Source: Clostridiales bacterium (GTDB lineage Bacteria > Bacillota > Clostridia > UBA1381). From it: a stretch of DNA of 64,000 nt. The translations under genes and the position numbers were made by a program. Numbering within the stretch: the first letter of the stretch is position 1; every line of letters starts with the position of its first letter. Under the pieces are notes generated by a model. That model saw only the letters and a list, made by a program, of their open reading frames with translations, was not told the DNA's origin and searched no databases. Of the stretch, positions 50,198 to 59,597 are shown one piece after another. The stretch covers positions 33,011 through 97,010 of the forward strand of contig JAQXZB010000037.1 in the NCBI GenBank assembly GCA_029226975.1. Direction: 5' to 3'.

Positions 50198-51902
50198 ACA
50201 ATGCCTCCTTAATATGCACAATTTCCTTTTCGTCTAAATTAAAAACTTGATAAATTACATCTTGAAGCTTACTGTCAAAGGCTTCCTTGCCGTTTAAAAT
50301 GTCGTCAACCAGCGAGCTTATATACAAATCTGTTTCGTGCGAAATATAAGGAAACGGCAATTGTGATAAATTACCCTTTAACACCTTTATTTCTCCGAAC
50401 ATTCTTGAATACAAATACCTAAACAATTCCGAATTTAAAAATGCCATTACTGTTTTAATCGACATTGTGTCTATTTTCGGTATAAGTATATTGGCGCTGT
50501 TTAAAAATAAACTTCCCGTATTGTCATAGGCAAATACAAGCTTGTTTGATATAAATTTATATACCAGTTTTTCGGGCGCACGATAATATTCTTCCTTGGC
50601 TACCTGCTGCAATTGCGAACGATTATACAGAATATACTTTTTTGCCGGTTTTAATTTATATCTGTCTATCTCTTTTCCCGTATATATAACTTCGCTGTTT
50701 TCAAATTCAATATCCTTTAATTTTTCTTTATTGTTTCCCGTTACTATCCCCAAAGCCCATATACTGTTTTTTAATGTAGAGTGTTTATTTGATTTCACCT
50801 TATTTATAATACTGTTGTCCGCTTCCTCCAACAGCGAAAATACGTTGTTTTCTGTCTGAAAAAATGATTTTTTAGAAACAAAAAACGATTTTTCATCTGT
50901 GCTTACAATTACATTTTTTTCGGGCTCTTGTGCCTTAAGCTCTATATCAACATAATCTGTTGTCACTCCGGTAAAGGATGATGTATATAATGTTATTTTT
51001 CTCAGATTTCCATTGTTTAGCATAAATCCTCTTATATCCTTATGCAGTTTAACATTTAACACGGACCGGGGAAGTAAAAATCTGATACACCCGTTTTCCT
51101 TTAATTGCTTAAATGCTTTTACAAAAAAGCATGAAAACGATTCCTTGGAATTTATCTGAGAGGGCATGATATATTTATCCGTTATTGCTCCCCAGGGGGG
51201 ATTTGTAATGATATAATCATATTTTTGCTTTAAAACAAGGTTTTCTTCTCCCTCCAAATAATCAACACAAAATATTTGCGGTTCAAATTCCCGGTCTTTA
51301 TATTTTATTAAAAGATTAATCTTGCATATAAAAACCGCACAGGGGTCATTATCCGTCCCGAACAGTACACCGGGATCTGCATTTTCCAAAGCAAGAAAAT
51401 ATGCTCCGCTGCCGCAGCATGGGTCAAAAAATGTTTCTCCCTTTGAAAAATTTAAATTTTTCACCATGTTTTTTGTGATTTCATAGGGTGTATAATATGA
51501 ACCGATAATATTTTTTTTACCCTCGTTAAGAAAAGACTGATATATCAATCCCAATAAATCCCTTTCATTTTTGGGGATTTCCTTATTCAGTAATTCTGTT
51601 ATAATATGATATGAATAACAGCCCAACACCTTTTTTACATATTTTTTATCCGATATTTTCGCTTCTTTAAGCAACATATTTGCTATTGTATATAATACAT
51701 CTTTAATATCCCAATTATTTAGAGCCGTTTCATGTAATAAGTCTTGTATAAACTGTATATTTTTACTGTCGGAAAAATACTCTAAAGGAAGAATATTTTT
51801 TACAGACATTCTTTTATTTGCTCTGCTCATAAGTTTATTGTCTGTATTGGCATTTAATTTTTCCCAATTTCTTTGAGTTGCCTGTGAAATTATTGAGTAC
51901 AT
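50181..51902 (-). CDS. Adenine-specific DNA methyltransferase
   Basis: 573 residues of the N6-adenine class. Motif I in FFDPCCGSGAYFLALENAD (SAM), motif IV in IITNPPWGAIT. The N-terminal 110 residues are helical, and the C-terminal 270 residues contain the probable target-recognition domain (KYILYNRSQLQQVAKEEYY, LLNSANI-like segment). Such an arrangement is seen in Eco57I/TaqI-type enzymes. It protects host DNA from the overlapping downstream endonuclease. It starts 1 bp after the MFS stop, so it uses the same transcript, and is AT-rich. Confidence 0.9.
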   Translation of the reverse strand: MYSIISQATQRNWEKLNANTDNKLMSRANKRMSVKNILPLEYFSDSKNIQFIQDLLHETALNNWDIKDVLYTIANMLLKEAKISDKKYVKKVLGCYSYHIITELLNKEIPKNERDLLGLIYQSFLNEGKKNIIGSYYTPYEITKNMVKNLNFSKGETFFDPCCGSGAYFLALENADPGVLFGTDNDPCAVFICKINLLIKYKDREFEPQIFCVDYLEGEENLVLKQKYDYIITNPPWGAITDKYIMPSQINSKESFSCFFVKAFKQLKENGCIRFLLPRSVLNVKLHKDIRGFMLNNGNLRKITLYTSSFTGVTTDYVDIELKAQEPEKNVIVSTDEKSFFVSKKSFFQTENNVFSLLEEADNSIINKVKSNKHSTLKNSIWALGIVTGNNKEKLKDIEFENSEVIYTGKEIDRYKLKPAKKYILYNRSQLQQVAKEEYYRAPEKLVYKFISNKLVFAYDNTGSLFLNSANILIPKIDTMSIKTVMAFLNSELFRYLYSRMFGEIKVLKGNLSQLPFPYISHETDLYISSLVDDILNGKEAFDSKLQDVIYQVFNLDEKEIVHIKEALYGKTA

Positions 51903-51903
51903 C

Positions 51904-53070
51904 TTAACTCTCCTTCCTTACCGGGCATTTTTTAACCAGTCTTTCGTGCATAACGCACATCAGCGCCAAAATTGCCGCTATATAGAACGGGAACAGCGAT
52001 ATGCTTATATTATTTGCAAGAACACCGAAAACCGGCGGCATAAGACAGCTTCCGGTGTAGGCGCTTGCCATCTGAACACCTATCAGGGCCTGGGATTTAT
52101 CCGCGCCGAAATGCGCCGGGGTGGAATGTATTATGCAGGGGTAAATCGGCGCGCAGCCAAGACCCATCAGCAAAAGTCCCCCGAGCATTATGTTTTCCGA
52201 AAGGGGCAAAAGCATTGCCAATGCGCCCGCTCCGATTATAATCATACCGGTGCGTATCATCTGTGTATCGCTGAATTTATAGGTTAAAAATCCGTTTATT
52301 CCCCGTCCCGCCGTTATTCCTATAAAGAACAGCGCCGCAAGACCCGCCGCCCGATCCGGGCTTATTCCTCTATGAATTGCCATATAGCTTGCCGACCACA
52401 AAATTGCGGTGCTTTCAAGGGCGCAGTAACAAAAAAACGTTACCATAACTTCCTTTGCGCCGGGGATTTTTACTATTTTTTTAAGGGAAAGGGGTTTTTC
52501 CTTTTTGCTTTCCTCGACCGCTTTTCTTCCCTTCCACAGCGGCAGTGAAAAAACCAAAATTGCCGTAAGACCTATTTGCAAAAACGCGATATATCTATAT
52601 CCCATGCCCCAGCCTCTGCCGCCGGTTAAGGCATAGCTCATTATATACGGTCCTATCGATGTTCCCACGCCCCACATACAATGAAGCCAGCTCATGTGAC
52701 TGCTTTTAAAATGCAGTGCCACATAATTATTTAGTGCCGCATCCACGCTTCCCGCGCCCAAGCCGTAGGGAATTGCCCACAGGCAGAGCATCCAAAAGGA
52801 GCGGCTTATCGAAAAGCCGAGCAATGCCGCCGCGGTCATTGCAACGCTTATTGCCGTAACAATGCCCGCACCGAGTTTTTTGGTGAGCCTGTCGCTTTGC
52901 AGGCTTGACGCTATTGTGCCGGCGGCTGTAATCATTGAAATTATCCCCGCCCATGAAATCGGGACATTGAAGTCCGTATACATCGAGGGCCACGCCGAGC
53001 CTAAAAGCGAGTCGGGAAGTCCCAAGCTTATAAATGCAAGATAAATTACTGCCAAAAGCAAACCTGTCAT
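51904..53070 (-). CDS. Major facilitator superfamily transporter
   Basis: 388 residues with about twelve membrane helices. It starts MTGLLLAVIYLAFISLGLPD and has the MFS motif-A-like loop SLQSDRLTKKLGAG between helices 2 and 3. Substrate unknown; the SLGLPDSLLG and YGLGAGSVDAALNNY segments are typical of FucP/NarK-like sugar or general MFS groups. Follows the histidine kinase gene by 14 bp, so it is likely controlled with it. Confidence 0.9.
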   Translation of the reverse strand: MTGLLLAVIYLAFISLGLPDSLLGSAWPSMYTDFNVPISWAGIISMITAAGTIASSLQSDRLTKKLGAGIVTAISVAMTAAALLGFSISRSFWMLCLWAIPYGLGAGSVDAALNNYVALHFKSSHMSWLHCMWGVGTSIGPYIMSYALTGGRGWGMGYRYIAFLQIGLTAILVFSLPLWKGRKAVEESKKEKPLSLKKIVKIPGAKEVMVTFFCYCALESTAILWSASYMAIHRGISPDRAAGLAALFFIGITAGRGINGFLTYKFSDTQMIRTGMIIIGAGALAMLLPLSENIMLGGLLLMGLGCAPIYPCIIHSTPAHFGADKSQALIGVQMASAYTGSCLMPPVFGVLANNISISLFPFYIAAILALMCVMHERLVKKCPVRKES

Positions 53071-53084
53071 TGAAATTTTTTCTC

Positions 53085-54293
53085 CTATCTGTTAAATACC
53101 GCCTTAAAGGTGATTATATTATCCGCGCATACGGCGCTTATTTTTCCGCCGTGGGAGTCCATTATCGATCTGGCAATGGACAGACCTATCCCGTAACCGC
53201 CGGTTTTGCGGGCGCGGGAGGTTTCGGCACGGTAAAACCTCTCGAAAATCCGATGAGTGTCCTCCTCGCTTAAATCCGCACCGCTGTTTGAAACCCACAG
53301 CTCTGCGGTTTTTGGCGTTTGCAGTACCTTTACGGTTATGCTGTCGCCCTTTTCGGTGTATTTTATGGCGTTGTCGAGAAGTATCGAGGTCAGTTGGGCA
53401 ACGCAGTCACCGTCCGCCTTCACCGTTACCGGCTCGCTGATTTCAAGCTTAAAGTCCCTGTCCAAGGCAGCTGTGCGGAAGCTTTCGGCGATTTCTCTTA
53501 CCGTTTCGGACATATCAAGCTCCGTTATATCCATTGCTCCGTTTTCCTCCATGCGAGAAAGCTTCAGAAGGCTTTTTATTAAAAGGTCGAGCCGCTTTGT
53601 TTGGTTTCTTATGCTCTTTGTCCAATCGTTTTTGCCGTACATCATCTCCAGCACCTCTGTGTTGGTGCTGATTATGGCAAGGGGGGTTTTCAGCTCATGG
53701 CCGGCATTTGTGATAAACTGCTTTTGCTTTTCTATGCTTTCCACCGCCGGCATAACAACGTTTGAGGAAATTGCCAAAAGTATAAAAAACATTGCCGTCA
53801 GAGCCAAAAGCGAGATTGAAACCGAATAAAACAGCAGTGAATTTAAGATATGACGCTGTGTTGTGAAATCGGTAAACACAATTATACTGCCGTAGGGCTT
53901 GTCTATTATTCTGTAACGGAAATTCTTTATAATGCCCTTGTTACCGGGACGAATAAGAGCGTTTTTTGCATAGCTTACCGCAGTTTCTCGGGTATGGGAA
54001 ACGGTATTTTGCAAATTTATATCCCCGATCTTTCCGTCCTTTGCCACCTTTACCGTAAAATACCTTGTGGAAATGCTGCTTTCGGGGGTCAAATTCAGCT
54101 CACGCTGTTCATTTTCGTCATCGGGAACAGGCAGCAGACCGTCATTATCGGCAATAAACCGAATTATATTATCGTTCTCTTGATTTAAACGAACGGTATA
54201 TGAAACGTTTATTGAGCCTACAAGCACTCCCATGACAATCATAATCGACAGCATTGCATACATGACAAATTTTCTTCTTAATACGCTAAGCAT
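53085..54293 (-). CDS. Two-component sensor histidine kinase
   Basis: 402 residues. One membrane helix at about 12-30, an extracytoplasmic domain of about 110 residues, a second helix near 155-180, HisKA with phospho-acceptor His in ITNAGHELKTPLAII, and HATPase_c with N box (LLDNAIKYTEKGD) and G boxes (KTGGYGIGLSIARSIMDSHGG). It overlaps the response regulator gene by 16 bp. The signal is not evident. Confidence 0.95.
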   Translation of the reverse strand: MLSVLRRKFVMYAMLSIMIVMGVLVGSINVSYTVRLNQENDNIIRFIADNDGLLPVPDDENEQRELNLTPESSISTRYFTVKVAKDGKIGDINLQNTVSHTRETAVSYAKNALIRPGNKGIIKNFRYRIIDKPYGSIIVFTDFTTQRHILNSLLFYSVSISLLALTAMFFILLAISSNVVMPAVESIEKQKQFITNAGHELKTPLAIISTNTEVLEMMYGKNDWTKSIRNQTKRLDLLIKSLLKLSRMEENGAMDITELDMSETVREIAESFRTAALDRDFKLEISEPVTVKADGDCVAQLTSILLDNAIKYTEKGDSITVKVLQTPKTAELWVSNSGADLSEEDTHRIFERFYRAETSRARKTGGYGIGLSIARSIMDSHGGKISAVCADNIITFKAVFNR

Positions 54294-54940
54294 TCTTTCA
54301 TCTCCAGAATATAACCGTTATCGGTATTTATTACGAAGTTTGCATTCACCGCATCAAGCTTGTTTTTAAGGTATGATATATAAATAACAAGCTCTCCGCC
54401 GTCCTCCTTCCATACCTCCGAGGTCAGTCTTTGTGCGCTTACGGGGGCTTTGGTATTTTTCATAAGCACCGATAAAACCTCCGTTTCCTTTGCCGAAAGC
54501 CTAAGCGATGAGCCCTCGCCCCGAAGCTCGTTGCTTTCGGGATTAAGCTCCACATTGCCGAAGCACAGAAGCTTTTTGCTGTTCTTGGGACGTGTCGCCG
54601 CTCTAACCCTTGCCATAAGCTCACCTACGGCAAAGGGCTTTGTTATATAATCGTCCGCACCGGAGTCAAGACCGTTTATCCTGTCGTCAACCTGGGCTTT
54701 TGCGGTCAGAAGTATTACCGGGGTGTCAATTCCCCTTGTCCTTATCTCGTTAAGGGCTTCAAGCCCGGTCATTTTGGGCATCATTATATCAAAAATCATT
54801 GCGTCATATTCGTTTTCAAGGGCAAGAGCAAGGGCGTCCGCACCGTTGTCGGCAACATCGGTTTCGTAGCCGTTATGTACAAAAATCGCCTTTAATGCTC
54901 TTGTCAGCTCGGTTTCATCGTCTGCAATAAGTATTCTCAT
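54278..54940 (-). CDS. OmpR-family response regulator
   Basis: 220 residues. Receiver domain with phospho-acceptor Asp in YDAMIFDIMMPKMTG (about residue 51), Lys in YITKPFAVGEL, and a winged-helix output domain (LRLSAKETEVLSVLMKN; VIYISYLKNKLDAVNA). Partner of the overlapping kinase. With an MFS gene next in the operon, it may control transport. Confidence 0.95.
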   Translation of the reverse strand: MRILIADDETELTRALKAIFVHNGYETDVADNGADALALALENEYDAMIFDIMMPKMTGLEALNEIRTRGIDTPVILLTAKAQVDDRINGLDSGADDYITKPFAVGELMARVRAATRPKNSKKLLCFGNVELNPESNELRGEGSSLRLSAKETEVLSVLMKNTKAPVSAQRLTSEVWKEDGGELVIYISYLKNKLDAVNANFVINTDNGYILEMKECLAY

Positions 54941-54952
54941 AGCCGTTCCTTT

Positions 54953-55552
54953 CTATTGCTGTATCAAATCATGGATGGTCTGCATTGTTATATCCGTCGA
55001 CGCTATCTCATCGGCACAGCGTTTAAGCTCGGAAACAATAAGCTCCTGATTTTTTATATTCTTTTTATATTTCATCAAATGCTCCAAGCTTGCCCAGCAA
55101 TCCATCGCAATGGTGCGAAGCTGTATCTCGGCATAGCACATAAGCTTGTTTTCACCCACACGCACCGGTATTTTCACTATCATATGGTAGCTTCTGTAGC
55201 CGTTGGGTTTGGGATTTTTTATGTAATCCTTTTCGGAAATTATCTCCATATCGTCCTGCTTTTTTAAAATATCGCGGACGGTATAAATATCGTTTATATA
55301 CGAGCATATAACCCTCACGCCCACCGCATCGTATACCTGTGTGAGCGCCGCTTCAAGAGTAACCTCAAGGCCCTTTCTCTGAAGCTTTTCCTTCATGCTC
55401 TCCTCGTCTTTTATACGGCTTGTGAAATGCTCTATGGGGTCGCGCACATTCTGTGACTTTAAATAGCTTCTTAAGGTTGCAAGCCTTGATTTTATCTCAT
55501 TTTCCGCTCCCTCAAGCAGCACAATCGACTCTTTGTAAAAGGACTGCTCCAT
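54953..55552 (-). CDS. Small alarmone synthetase, (p)ppGpp synthetase family
   Basis: 199 residues from ATG 55552 (AAGGAGG; the track adds 29 codons). RelA/SpoT synthetase motifs: YDAVGVRVICSYINDIYTVRD, YIKNPKPNGYRSYHMIVK, and CYAEIQLRTIAMDCWASLEH. No hydrolase or ACT domain, so it is of the single-domain SAS type that makes (p)ppGpp or pppApp from ATP and GTP/ATP. It precedes the two-component genes by 12 bp. Confidence 0.92.
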   Translation of the reverse strand: MEQSFYKESIVLLEGAENEIKSRLATLRSYLKSQNVRDPIEHFTSRIKDEESMKEKLQRKGLEVTLEAALTQVYDAVGVRVICSYINDIYTVRDILKKQDDMEIISEKDYIKNPKPNGYRSYHMIVKIPVRVGENKLMCYAEIQLRTIAMDCWASLEHLMKYKKNIKNQELIVSELKRCADEIASTDITMQTIHDLIQQ

Positions 55553-55602
55553 TATAATCCTCCTTGCTTTGGGTAAAATGCAATTACAGTTAGGAATTAG
55601 GA

Positions 55603-55664
55603 GTGTGGAATGTGGAGTTAATGATATATACAACTCCACTCTTCACTCTCAACACTCCACACTT
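55603..55664. other. Imperfect inverted-repeat region between SAS and DUF3343
   Basis: TGGAGTT / AACTCCA with a 12-base loop, flanked by GTGTGG / CCACAC. Divergent genes on both sides, so this may be a regulatory palindrome or a small repeat remnant. Confidence 0.5.
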
Positions 55665-55804
55665 ATATAATAATGGAAAACTATATTTTGTCAATACCTT
55701 TGCCGAAATATTTAAAAAAATTTAATTATTCTGAAATGATGTCAAAGCAAAAACACTCGGCATATTATACAATATACCAAGGTATGTATAAGGGATGTGA
55801 GATT

Positions 55805-56062
55805 ATGTATATTGTAACAGGCTCCGTTACCTCGGCAATGCGTCTTGCGCGGGCAGTGGAGAGGGAGGGGGAGTATTTTGCGGACGTGGTGCATACGCCC
55901 GCGGCGCTCTCACCCGTAGGCTGCTCCTATTCGGTTAAGTTAAAAGACGAGGCTTATGAAAGTGCAAAGAGAATTGCCGAGGAAATCGGAATTAAAATAA
56001 AAAAAGCATACACAGAGAAAATAAAGGACGGGGAGCGTGTGTTTTATGATATATCTGGATAA
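55805..56062 (+). CDS. DUF3343 protein (putative Se/S carrier)
   Basis: 85 residues from ATG 55805; the track extends upstream by 44 codons. It has the DUF3343 pattern: an opening beta strand with Thr/Ser (MYIVTGSVTSAMRLARAVE), then a conserved Cys in PVGCSYSVKL. The family is placed next to cysteine desulfurase-like and YedF-like genes and thought to carry selenium or sulfur on the Cys. Overlaps the following cysteine desulfurase by 17 bp. Confidence 0.85.
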   Translation: MYIVTGSVTSAMRLARAVEREGEYFADVVHTPAALSPVGCSYSVKLKDEAYESAKRIAEEIGIKIKKAYTEKIKDGERVFYDISG

Positions 56063-57155
56063 CGCCGCCACCACCAAGAAAAAACCCGCTTCGGTTTTGG
56101 CATCTCTTTTATGGCAGTCCGCATTTCACAGCACCAACGCCGGCAGAGGCACTCACACACAAAGCCTTTGCGCCGCCAAAACCGTAATAAACGCCCAGGA
56201 CGAAATCGCAGAGCTTTTTTGCATAAAAAAGCCCCAAAACATCATATTTAACCAAAACGCCACCTATGCCTTAAAATTAGCTATACTGGGAAGTCTTGAA
56301 AAAACCGACCATGTAATCATAACGCAGATGGAGCATAACAGCGTTTTAAGACCGGTGCATCGGTTAGGGAATTATTCGATAATCGGCGCGGACCGGGAGG
56401 GATATGTTAAAATAAACGAAATCGAGGGGCTTATCCGCCCCGACACGAAAATGATTATTGCAAGCCATGCTTCAAACGTCTGCGGCACAGTGCAAAACAT
56501 CAGCGCCATATCCAAAATAGCAAAACGGCACGGACTGCTGTTTTTGGTTGACGCGGCGCAAAGTGCGGGAGCAATTCCCATCGACAACAGCGCCTTAGGC
56601 GCGGATTTTATAGCCTGTGCGGGACACAAGGGACTTATGGGGCCGCTGGGTACGGGACTGTTATATGTAAATTCGCCAAGGCAGCTAAAGCCCGTAATCA
56701 CCGGCGGCACAGGCAGCGAGTCAAAGCTTCGCACTCAGCCGCGGACAATGCCGGATATGCTGCATCCGGGGACGTTAAACACGCCCGCAATAGCCGCCCT
56801 TTGCCAAGGCGTAAAATTTATAAAAAAGCATGGTGTTGAGGAAATAGGCGAGTATGAAAGCTCCCTTGCCAATGAGCTTTACATTAGGCTCATGAACATG
56901 GAAAAAGTAAAGGTTTACGGCAGCCGTCCGATAACGGGAACGGTTGCGTTTAACATAGAGGGAAAGCACAGCGAGGAAACGGCAGCCGCGCTTGCGGAAT
57001 TTGCGTTAAGGGCAGGCTTTCACTGCGCGCCCACAGCCCACGAAGCGCTGGGCACGCAGGAAACGGGAGCAGTAAGAGCGTCTTTCGGATTTTTCAACAA
57101 AAAATCCGAAGCAATAAAGCTTGCCGACGCGGTCTTTAGATTAAGCTGTAAATAG
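56046..57155 (+). CDS. Cysteine desulfurase-family aminotransferase (class V)
   Basis: 369 residues from ATG 56046. YLDNAATTKKKPASVLASL at the start, TQMEHNSVLRPVHRL, FLVDAAQSAGAIPID, PLP Lys in GADFIACAGHKGLMGPLGTG, TGGTGSESK, and RASFGFFNK near the end. It removes sulfur or selenium from cysteine or selenocysteine. CsdB/SufS-like subgroup. Coupled to the DUF3343 gene, so the pair probably generates and carries the chalcogen for tRNA or selenium use. A bidirectional terminator follows. Confidence 0.92.
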   Translation: MIYLDNAATTKKKPASVLASLLWQSAFHSTNAGRGTHTQSLCAAKTVINAQDEIAELFCIKKPQNIIFNQNATYALKLAILGSLEKTDHVIITQMEHNSVLRPVHRLGNYSIIGADREGYVKINEIEGLIRPDTKMIIASHASNVCGTVQNISAISKIAKRHGLLFLVDAAQSAGAIPIDNSALGADFIACAGHKGLMGPLGTGLLYVNSPRQLKPVITGGTGSESKLRTQPRTMPDMLHPGTLNTPAIAALCQGVKFIKKHGVEEIGEYESSLANELYIRLMNMEKVKVYGSRPITGTVAFNIEGKHSEETAAALAEFALRAGFHCAPTAHEALGTQETGAVRASFGFFNKKSEAIKLADAVFRLSCK

Positions 57156-57161
57156 GATATT

Positions 57162-57193
57162 AAAAAACGGGCTCATATGAACCCGTTTTTTTT
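57162..57193. terminator. Bidirectional terminator between the desulfurase gene and gap
   Basis: AAAAAACGGG / CCCGTTTTTTTT with a 10-base loop. Confidence 0.9.
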
Positions 57194-57206
57194 GTTATCG
57201 CTTTTT

Positions 57207-58223
57207 TTATGCAAGCTCTGAGAAGTACTTGATTGTTCTTACCATCTGTGATGTGTATGAATTTTCGTTATCATACCATGATACAACCTGTACCTCATAT
57301 AAATCGTCTGCTACCTTTGAAACCATTGTCTGTGTAGCGTCGAACAATGAGCCGTATCTCATTCCAACTATATCCGATGAAACGATTTCGTCTGTGTTGT
57401 AGCCGAATGACTCGTTTGAAGCAGCCTTCATAGCCTCGTTGATGCCCTCAACCGTAACGTCAGCACCCTTTACAACAGCTGTAAGGATTGTTGTTGAGCC
57501 TGTCGGTGTGGGAACTCTCTGAGCCGAACCGATAAGCTTGCCGTTAAGCTCGGGAATAACAAGACCGATTGCCTTTGCAGCACCTGTTGAGTTAGGAACA
57601 ATGTTTACTGCAGCAGCTCTTGATCTTCTTAAGTCGCCCTTTCTCTGAGGACCGTCAAGAGTCATCTGGTCGCCTGTATAAGCGTGAATTGTGCACATGA
57701 TACCCGACTGGATAGCTGCATACTTGTTAAGAGCGTCAGCCATCGGAGCCAGACAGTTGGTTGTGCATGATGCAGCCGAAATGATTGTATCCTCCGGCTT
57801 TAATGTTGTGTGGTTTACGTTGTAAACGATTGTCGGAAGATCGTTGCCTGCCGGAGCGGAAATAACAACCTTCTTTGCGCCTGCGTTGATGTGAGCCTGA
57901 GCCTTAGCCTTTGAGGTGTAGAAGCCTGAGCACTCCAATACAACGTCTACGTCCAAATCGCCCCAGGGGCAATTGTTTGCGTCGGGGAACGCATAGATCT
58001 TGATTTCCTTACCGTCAACTGTGATTGAATCCTCACCTGCTAAAACTTTCTCAGCCTTGTCGTACTTACCCTGTGATGAGTCGTACTTTAAAAGATGAGC
58101 AAGCATCTTCGGGCTTGTCAGGTCGTTTATAGCAACTACCTCATAGCCCTCTGCACCGAACATCTGTCTGAATGCAAGACGTCCGATACGACCGAATCCA
58201 TTGATTGCAACTTTAACTGCCAT
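57207..58223 (-). CDS. gap: Glyceraldehyde-3-phosphate dehydrogenase
   Basis: 338 residues. Rossmann start [17 protein letters not shown], catalytic Cys in [17 protein letters not shown], His in [36 protein letters not shown] near the end. Glycolytic NAD-dependent enzyme. GGAGG SD. Codon use is that of a highly expressed gene. It has its own promoter and terminator. Confidence 0.98.
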   Translation of the reverse strand: MAVKVAINGFGRIGRLAFRQMFGAEGYEVVAINDLTSPKMLAHLLKYDSSQGKYDKAEKVLAGEDSITVDGKEIKIYAFPDANNCPWGDLDVDVVLECSGFYTSKAKAQAHINAGAKKVVISAPAGNDLPTIVYNVNHTTLKPEDTIISAASCTTNCLAPMADALNKYAAIQSGIMCTIHAYTGDQMTLDGPQRKGDLRRSRAAAVNIVPNSTGAAKAIGLVIPELNGKLIGSAQRVPTPTGSTTILTAVVKGADVTVEGINEAMKAASNESFGYNTDEIVSSDIVGMRYGSLFDATQTMVSKVADDLYEVQVVSWYDNENSYTSQMVRTIKYFSELA

Positions 58224-58279
58224 TTGAATTTCCTCCTAAAAAAATATATATATTTTTTCCGGGATATACCCTTTAGTAT

Positions 58280-58308
58280 ATTTTACCTCAAAAAAGGAAA
58301 ATATACAA
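58280..58308 (-). promoter_or_regulatory. Promoter of gap
   Basis: On the minus strand TTGTAT, 17-bp spacer, TAAAAT, 57 bases before the ATG. Confidence 0.65.
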
Positions 58309-58386
58309 GTACATATGATAAAATTTTATCTAAATTATGTTGTTTATACAAAAATTCGTCATATTCTTTCATAAAAATGTATATTT

Positions 58387-59184
58387 TTACTTGTTCTTTA
58401 TCTGTATCATGTACTGTGTACCCCAATCGAAGCTTTCCTCCTCGATGCTTGCGTCCACTCCGCCGCGCTTCATTATGTCCACAGCCTTTGCAACGGTGTT
58501 CTTAAAAAACGAAAGATTGTCCGAGGACGCCTTCTTCTGCTCCCTTATCCGCTTTTTCTTAGGATGATTTATCTCGTCTATAAGCCTGTTTGTTTCCTCA
58601 ACACTTAAGGAATTTATGCATATTCTTTTTACAACCTCTATACGGTCGTTTTCGTCTTTGAGCCTTAAAAGGGCGGCGGCGTGGCGTTCGGAAATATCGT
58701 ATTCGCGTATCAAGCGCCTTATTTGGGGCGAGAGCCTAAGAAGCCTTAATTTATTTGAAATGCTCGCGCGGCTTTTGCCCACCTTTTCGGCTATTTTCTC
58801 CTGTGTAAAGCCCTGCTCCCTTATAAGCTTTTCATAGCTTTGGGCAACCTCGAAAAAGGTCAAATCCTCCCGCTGAAGATTTTCAAGCAGAGAAAGTATC
58901 GCGCATTTATCCTCGGTAGTTTCCACAACCACAGCCGGGATTTCATAAAGCCCGGCAAGCTGTGCCGCCCGAAAACGCCTTTCGCCGCAGATAAGCTCAT
59001 AACCCAAGCTTGTCTTTCTGACGGTTACGGGATTTATCATTCCGTATTCGAGTATGGAATTTTTAAGGCTCTCCAAAGATTTCTCGTCAAAATACATACG
59101 CGGCTGGCAGGGATTTGGGAGAAGCTTTGAAAGAGGTATATTTATAAGATTGTTTTGCTTTGTTTTAAACATATTTATGACCAT
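58387..59184 (-). CDS. ParB/Noc-type chromosome segregation or nucleoid occlusion protein
   Basis: 265 residues. ParB N-terminal domain LSKLLPNPCQPRMYFDEKSL, CTP-binding GERRFRAAQ, ENLQREDLTFFEVAQSYEKL and the HTH GFTQEKIAEKVGKSRASISN. A C-terminal dimer domain follows. ParB/Noc proteins bind parS or NBS sites as CTP-dependent clamps. I cannot tell Noc from ParB; no parA is adjacent. I use ATG 59184 because GGAG lies just ahead, but ATG 59172 is also possible. The structured repeat D ends 19 bp before the start. Confidence 0.9.
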   Translation of the reverse strand: MVINMFKTKQNNLINIPLSKLLPNPCQPRMYFDEKSLESLKNSILEYGMINPVTVRKTSLGYELICGERRFRAAQLAGLYEIPAVVVETTEDKCAILSLLENLQREDLTFFEVAQSYEKLIREQGFTQEKIAEKVGKSRASISNKLRLLRLSPQIRRLIREYDISERHAAALLRLKDENDRIEVVKRICINSLSVEETNRLIDEINHPKKKRIREQKKASSDNLSFFKNTVAKAVDIMKRGGVDASIEEESFDWGTQYMIQIKNK

Positions 59185-59203
59185 TAACTCCTTTCACAAA
59201 ACC

Positions 59204-59376
59204 GTTTGGGAAAAGAGAAGCTTGTCATCACTTTTGCTCCGCAAAAGCCGCACTCCGTGCGTCCGCCCTTCTTGGCGGTGAGTGCAGATTGCTGTTATGA
59301 GGAGCGCAGTCGTACTTTGTGTACTTCAAGCTCCGAATGACGGTAAGATGCGCCGCTTATCTTTTTCCAAACTTAT
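59204..59376 (-). repeat. Structured leader repeat, copy D
   Basis: Nearly identical to copy C. Arms GTTTGG/CCAAAC; same CCGCC, CGCAC and CTTTTGC hairpins. Read on the minus strand, it runs into TTTTGTGAAAGGAG, the SD of parB/noc. Confidence 0.88.
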
Positions 59377-59439
59377 CACCTTAACTTTTTTTATACGGAG
59401 TATAGGGAGGACGGCGATGATTGATAAAAGCCTTGTTTT

Positions 59440-59591
59440 TATTCGGAATTACCTGTCCGGTTGTTTGGGGAATTGCCGGATGGCAATCCCATATGTTTGT
59501 CCGCCCTCCCATACCCTCGGTGGTGGAAGGTGTAAGACATTCGGGGGTAACAGGGTATTGGGGAAGACCCTTTTACTTATGCTGTCTTACA
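59440..59591 (-). ncRNA. Unidentified structured RNA candidate upstream of parB/noc
   Basis: On the minus strand, a promoter (TTTACT at 59625-59620, 16-bp spacer, TAATAT at 59603-59598) places the start at about 59591, exactly where GTAAGACA begins; it pairs with TGTCTTAC at 59539-59532. Inside are AGGGT/ACCCT and, downstream, GGGATTGCC/GGCAATTCCC (59468-59490). Not recognised as SRP RNA, RNase P or tmRNA; 6S-like RNA cannot be excluded. The overlapping plus-strand ORF 59282-59713 looks like chance. Confidence 0.5.
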
Positions 59592-59597
59592 AGTACT

